DNA of 64,000 nucleotides. Source: Antennarius striatus (taxonomy: Eukaryota > Chordata > Actinopteri > Lophiiformes > Antennariidae). Below the pieces are notes generated by a model, which had not been told where the DNA came from, ran no database searches, and saw only the letters and a list, made by a program, of their open reading frames with translations. Below are positions 60,128 through 64,000 of the stretch, in pieces. The position numbers and the translations under genes are program-made. The stretch is taken from NCBI RefSeq assembly GCF_040054535.1, contig NC_090795.1, forward strand, positions 2,951,501 through 3,015,500, in the 5' to 3' direction. Numbering within the stretch: position 1 is the stretch's first letter; every line of letters starts with the position of its first letter.

Positions 60128-63100
60128 TGTGTGTGCATGTGTGTGTGTGCACGCTCTGAAGTAGATGCACAAGGGCTTTTAGCAGTGAAGAGACAGGAAA
60201 GCAGGCGGTGAGGTGGTCATTCACCATGGTTACTGTCCCTCCTTTCTAAACTGTAATTTTCCATCCTTCACAGAGGAGCCCTTCTCAGCCCTGTGCTGAC
60301 AGCAGATCCCTCATTATGAACAGCATTCACCCCCAAATTGCATCCTCTACTTTGTTAGCCCCTCATTGGGGCGCGCCAGCTTTTGGCTTCTCTTCTGTAG
60401 CGTACTCCTTTATGTCGACCAACTCCCGCCAGCTTTCATGTACGGCTGTGTTAATAAAAATAGTTCAAAGACGACGACGACGGAGCGACTTTTATCCTCT
60501 GATTGGAAATACGAAACCTGATTTGTCGTTTAGGAGGCCCCACGTTTCATCCTAGGACCCCAACATTTAGAAGCTAATCTCAAGATTCATCCTGTATTAG
60601 ACAAAAAAACAAAAACAATGTTGGAATAGAACTTTAACTTTTATTTCTCTGTGGGCTTTTTAATTCTAAATGCTTGTTTGTTGCAGACTGGTTGGTAGTT
60701 TAGATCACATGTGACAAACTCAAGGCCCGGGGGCCAAATGTGGCCCTCCACATCGTTTTATGTGGCCCGCGAGAGCATAAAATTGTACGTGTGGCATTGA
60801 AGTCCCTTTAGTCTTCCTGCCCTCGCACCCTTGCAGTCATTAATTGACAATGAGGTTTAAAACAGTCTTCCTTGTTAAGTCTTTTCTATAAATGGTGTCA
60901 GAAAGTAGACACCTTTGGCGAGTATCCCGGTGTAAACGATAAGGCCGGGGGTAACAATAGCAGCGGTTTTTTTTCTCTGGTGGCAATCCAGTTTGTCACA
61001 AACGCACGTTTGTCCAGCGTTACACGAGATGACTCCATAGGTTTGGAAAAGAGGATATTTGTGTTTGTAACGACGTGAAAAGATGAAGTAAAAGTCAGCA
61101 CCTGCGCGTTTGTTTCATCTTCACGTCCGTTTCATCCACTTCTTTCATCGACTGCCTTCATTTGCATGTCTAAAGAAGCACCTGACCTCATTTGGAATGC
61201 AGAACACGCCCCTCACTGTGAGGCAAAATCAGGTTTGATCTTTGAGAATAGATTGTTGTTAAAATAAAGGAGGGAGGGGTCACGCGTACAATTCTTTAGA
61301 AAAATGAGAAAATCAGAATTTTTTTGTTTGTTTTCATACTCAAATGAACTCGAAACACTTGACCTGTTTGACTCGGACTCGGCTGAAAAAAAAAAAAGTC
61401 TCTAACTCTCAGGAAACCTGGTTTTATTGAATTCAGATGAAAATGAAAACATGTCAGAAGTTTCACGTGTCGTTTCCACTCTAGAGGTTTGAGCCGTCGC
61501 CACATCTCAAATAATTAATGTTCCTGTCGGGCATCGCTTTTCTGGAAGTCGGCGCTGAAGCTAAGGTGAGAGTGCTAACATTTAGCCGTGCTAAACCTGC
61601 AGCAGCAGACCTCTCATTAATGAGGCTTTGTCTGTCTGCCCCGTGTAATTTAATGATGACAGGTGATATGGACTGACGTCAGGTGCAGCTCATCGCCTGT
61701 CTGAGGAAACCTCGGCGGTATTCTCTGCTTAACTGCTGCTTGTCTGGACGTCTGATAGTAGAGAGCAGAAGTGATTAAGCTGAGATCCACGCCATCCATC
61801 CTGCAACACCTCCCTGGGCGTCTGATGGATGGCTGCATTGATAGACAGATAGAAACCAGGCCAGACAGCCGCTGTTAAAAACTCATGCCATCGCATAGTC
61901 AAGGTCAGAAGTGTATTTCACCATCGGGATGTAATGAATAGAAGGTCGGTGCTGGGGGGTAGGGGTGGGGCCCGGGGCCAGAGGCTCTGTTTGGAGTCAC
62001 TGTTGGAAATGATATCAATGCACACAGGATAGCAAAAATAAAAACACACTTAGTATGAAGAGGAATATAACAATTGAAAAGAGATCCAGAAGAAATGTAG
62101 AAGTGGCTAAAGAAGCAAGATGACCATAAAGAAACAAAATAAAACCAGAAAACATTACAAATAGATGTAAAAACAACAAAAAGGATGCCAAACATGTAAA
62201 AAAAAAACAACAAAACCAGAAAACCTCATCCTTTTAATGGACATAAATTAAAAGGATGCCAAAATGTGTTAAAAAAAAACAACCCCAAAACAAAACCAGA
62301 AAACATCAAAAGGATGTAAAACCAACAAAAAGGAAGCAAAAGGTGTTAAAAATAAAAAAGACAACCAGGAAACATCACAAAGAGATGTCAAAACAACTAA
62401 AAGGATGCCAAACGTGCAAAAAAAAAAAAAAGAGAAAGAACACCACATAGAGATGTAAAAACAGTTAAAGGATACAAAAAAAAACCATACAAAGAGATGT
62501 CTAAACAACTAAGGGGATGTAAAATGGTAAAAAAGATACTGGTAATGCCAACAAGTAGAAACAAAATGACCACAAAGAGACAAAAAACACACGACAAACG
62601 CACCACAACCACAGTGTGACACAAAATACCCACAGAGACACAAATCCTCTTCAGAGGGATGCAAACGAATCCCAGAGATGCATCAAGAACACAAAGTCAG
62701 ACAAACCCAAAGAATAGGAATTTAAAGATCAACAAAATCAAACTTGGACCAAAGGGAATCAATAGAATAACTAATAATTACAATTTTAGGCATTTGGGTG
62801 TTTAAAATCAAACCAAATGTAATGTTTTGTGTCTAAAAAAGTGTGGAACCACTTCTGGCCGGGATCTCCTGCCGTTCCCTCAATTAGCTTTCGGCGAGCG
62901 GGGACGACTGAAAACGCAATCAAACCCCCGTGAGACGACAAAATGGGTCCTCATTCAGAGCTGGGAGTGAACAGCTGCAAATATTGTGCCTGCGTTACCA
63001 CGCTGCAGCCGTCAGCAGGCAGCAGCTTTATATCAGGAAACGTTCGCATCGCACCACTGTTAGCTGTGGTGCAACATTTCTGCCCCAATCATACGTTTAG

Positions 63101-63213
63101 CAGCGTAAATATCACCTTCAAAACCCACGCTGGGCTGTTCTCTGCAACATCTTCTCATTTCAAATGGGCAGAATATGTGTGTGTGCTGCAAGGAGGTGAT
63201 TCTAATGGTAAAT

Positions 63214-63249
<36 letters not shown>

Positions 63250-64000
63250 GCAATTTAGGCTTTCAGTTTTCAAGTGCTGGAAATTAGTGTAATTATACAT
63301 GAATAAGTGTTTAATCAGAATTTTCCATCTTGCATCAAATGTTTGGGTTTTTTTGCACGCAGTTAAGATTTGAATATGTGTTAAAATGCACAACCAATAA
63401 AGTGGAACGTCTCCCTTATATATTATATGTTCTATGTTCCACACCGACTGACAAGGCCCGGCAGCGTTTCTGACATCTTGTTCTTCATATACCTCTCACG
63501 GCTCACAAAAGAAAAAGACCCAAATGAAGGGGTTATTACCGTTACCATGGCAACCCACCAGGTAATTTTCCGTAATTTTCCAAGGATTGACAGTTGTGTC
63601 TACATCTACTGGATGCCGTTTTTTTTTCCAGGAGAAAACACCTACAAGAGCACAGAATCAATATTTTTCTTTTTATGCTGTCCAACCCCCGCCGTAAATT
63701 TTTTATTCTTGGTACGTCCCATTTTCAGACGCTGTGTGTTTGATATATTGTTTTTTCGCATTGTTCGAATGCATAAAAGCATCCACTTGATCGGTAGATA
63801 ATGTTCAGTATTTGCCTCGTCGTCGATTAAACATGCTAAATACACATTTTGTCCCCCGTGGGGGCAGATTGTACCTCTCTCTAAGCTGCCTGAGAAAGAT
63901 AAGCCGCTAAAGATTGATGGAATTACCTCCAGCGTCTATTTTCTCCCTGTGAAATCTTCGCCATCATAACATTGTCATCCTCCGCCGTTCCTCAGATGCC
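57059..64000 (+). CDS. myo3a: Myosin IIIA, 5' part of gene (first two coding exons)
   Basis: Class III myosins are actin motors with an N-terminal Ste20-like kinase; they work at stereocilia tips of hair cells and in photoreceptors, and MYO3A loss causes deafness in humans. Exons seen: 57059-57242 (coding from 57075) and 58625-58759, joined at phase 0 for 101 residues. They include the glycine loop GKGTYGKV (residues 28-35), the ATP-binding lysine K50 in AAVKIL and the likely alphaC glutamate E65 in [30 protein letters not shown] matches the MYO3A N-terminus better than MYO3B. The next exon, expected to start Leu-Cys-(Ser/Asn)-Gly-Gly, was not found before 64000, so the rest of the gene lies to the right. 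Confidence 0.93.
57243..58624 (+). other. myo3a intron
   Basis: Between the first two coding exons. No repeat or RNA gene was recognised. Confidence 0.85.
58625..58759 (+). CDS. myo3a: myo3a second coding exon: kinase alphaC region
   Basis: 135 bp, phase 0 on both sides, from TTTTTCAG to GTAGGG. It reads [20 protein letters not shown] then [20 protein letters not shown] and WLVLE, nearly the same as mammalian MYO3A. Confidence 0.95.
60099..60148. repeat. (GT)n microsatellite
   Basis: GT units with TTGT and GCAT interruptions, seen directly. Confidence 0.94.
60703..60788 (+). mobile_element. hAT-like dispersed repeat fragment, copy 2
   Basis: GTGACAAACTCAAGGCCCGG then GGGCCAAATGTGGCCC, followed by CACATCGTTTTATGTGGCCC. 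It aligns along its length with the reverse complement of 15266-15350 with few differences. No transposase. Confidence 0.6.
62030..62660. repeat. A-rich degenerate minisatellite
   Basis: Recurring words AAACCAGAAAACATC, AAAGAGATGT, AAAACAACTAAAAGGATG and CCAAACGTG(C/T)AAAA at irregular 60-70 bp spacing. It gives spurious Lys-rich (+) and Phe-rich (-) frames. Confidence 0.85.
63216..63246. repeat. (CA)n microsatellite
   Basis: About 15 CA units, seen directly. Confidence 0.96.
63541..63554 (+). promoter_or_regulatory. X-box (RFX-type) palindrome in myo3a intron
   Basis: GTTACCATGGCAAC fits the RFX X-box consensus (GTTNCCATGGNAAC) at every defined position and is close to a perfect palindrome. 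RFX factors act in hair cells and ciliated cells, which fits myo3a, but binding is inferred from the motif alone. Confidence 0.45.

Larger units (their letters stand above)
58760..64000 (+). other. myo3a intron (open to the right edge)
   Basis: More than 5.2 kb without a recognisable myo3a exon. It contains a GT tract (60099-60148), a hAT-like fragment (60703-60788), an A-rich minisatellite (62030-62660), a CA tract (63216-63246) and a perfect X-box word (63541-63554). Confidence 0.75.

Noticed and set aside
62256..62633. Lys-rich (+) and Phe-rich (-) frames
   Set aside because: They come from the A-rich minisatellite at 62030-62660.
63990..64000. Possible start of a third myo3a exon at the right edge (CTCAG then ATGCC)
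   Set aside because: The expected next residues are Leu-Cys-(Ser/Asn)-Gly-Gly in phase 0; the few bases present do not fit.

Overview
The window looks like a vertebrate, almost certainly teleost fish, nuclear genome. Genes are split by GT-AG introns. Long CA/GT, TA and trinucleotide microsatellites are common, and there are pieces of dispersed repeats typical of fish genomes. The coding exons match vertebrate families closely: GPR158, annexin A13, a CCDC106-like coiled-coil protein and myosin IIIA. All four genes are on the + strand. Nothing resembles a bacterial, phage or organellar region. No exogenous or endogenous virus was recognised.

Layout. 1-24602: the 3' part of gpr158 (metabotropic glycine receptor / RGS7-binding orphan class C GPCR). 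Nine exons cover the EGF-like domain, all seven membrane helices and the long cytoplasmic tail; the upstream exons lie left of the window. 24603 to about 28950: likely gpr158 3' UTR with candidate poly(A) signals. About 28950-34180: intergenic, with a striking cluster of alternating CA and GT tracts at 31.8-32.5 kb. 34436-38986: a complete annexin A13-type gene, 11 coding exons and 316 codons, with an N-terminal MGNC myristoylation signal, followed by a 3' UTR to about 39.94 kb. 42909-44318: a four-coding-exon CCDC106-like gene of 335 codons. 44319-57058: a long gap without recognisable coding exons. It holds a MITE-like element with an internal 52-bp minisatellite, a pentanucleotide minisatellite and several stretches that could be conserved regulatory DNA. 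57059 onward: the first two coding exons of myo3a (N-terminal kinase domain); the rest of the gene lies to the right.

GPR158 and MYO3A are also neighbours in the same orientation in mammals (human 10p12), which supports both identifications. The annexin and the CCDC106-like gene between them are not there in human, so this order is either fish-specific or lost in mammals. The genes do not form a pathway. gpr158 is neuronal, annexin A13 is an epithelial membrane-binding protein, the CCDC106-like protein is probably nuclear, and myosin IIIA acts in hair-cell stereocilia and photoreceptors.

I did not find a new multi-gene system. The points most worth a second look are the seven-copy VCPWE/D motif array in the gpr158 tail, a 91-bp perfect-core hairpin in a CCDC106-like intron, a tandem NAGNAG acceptor in the same gene, a truncated tRNA-Glu relic inside anxa13, the alternating CA/GT blocks and the minisatellite-bearing MITE. 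All exon boundaries were read by eye from splice consensus, reading-frame continuity and remembered family sequences; no alignment or search was run.
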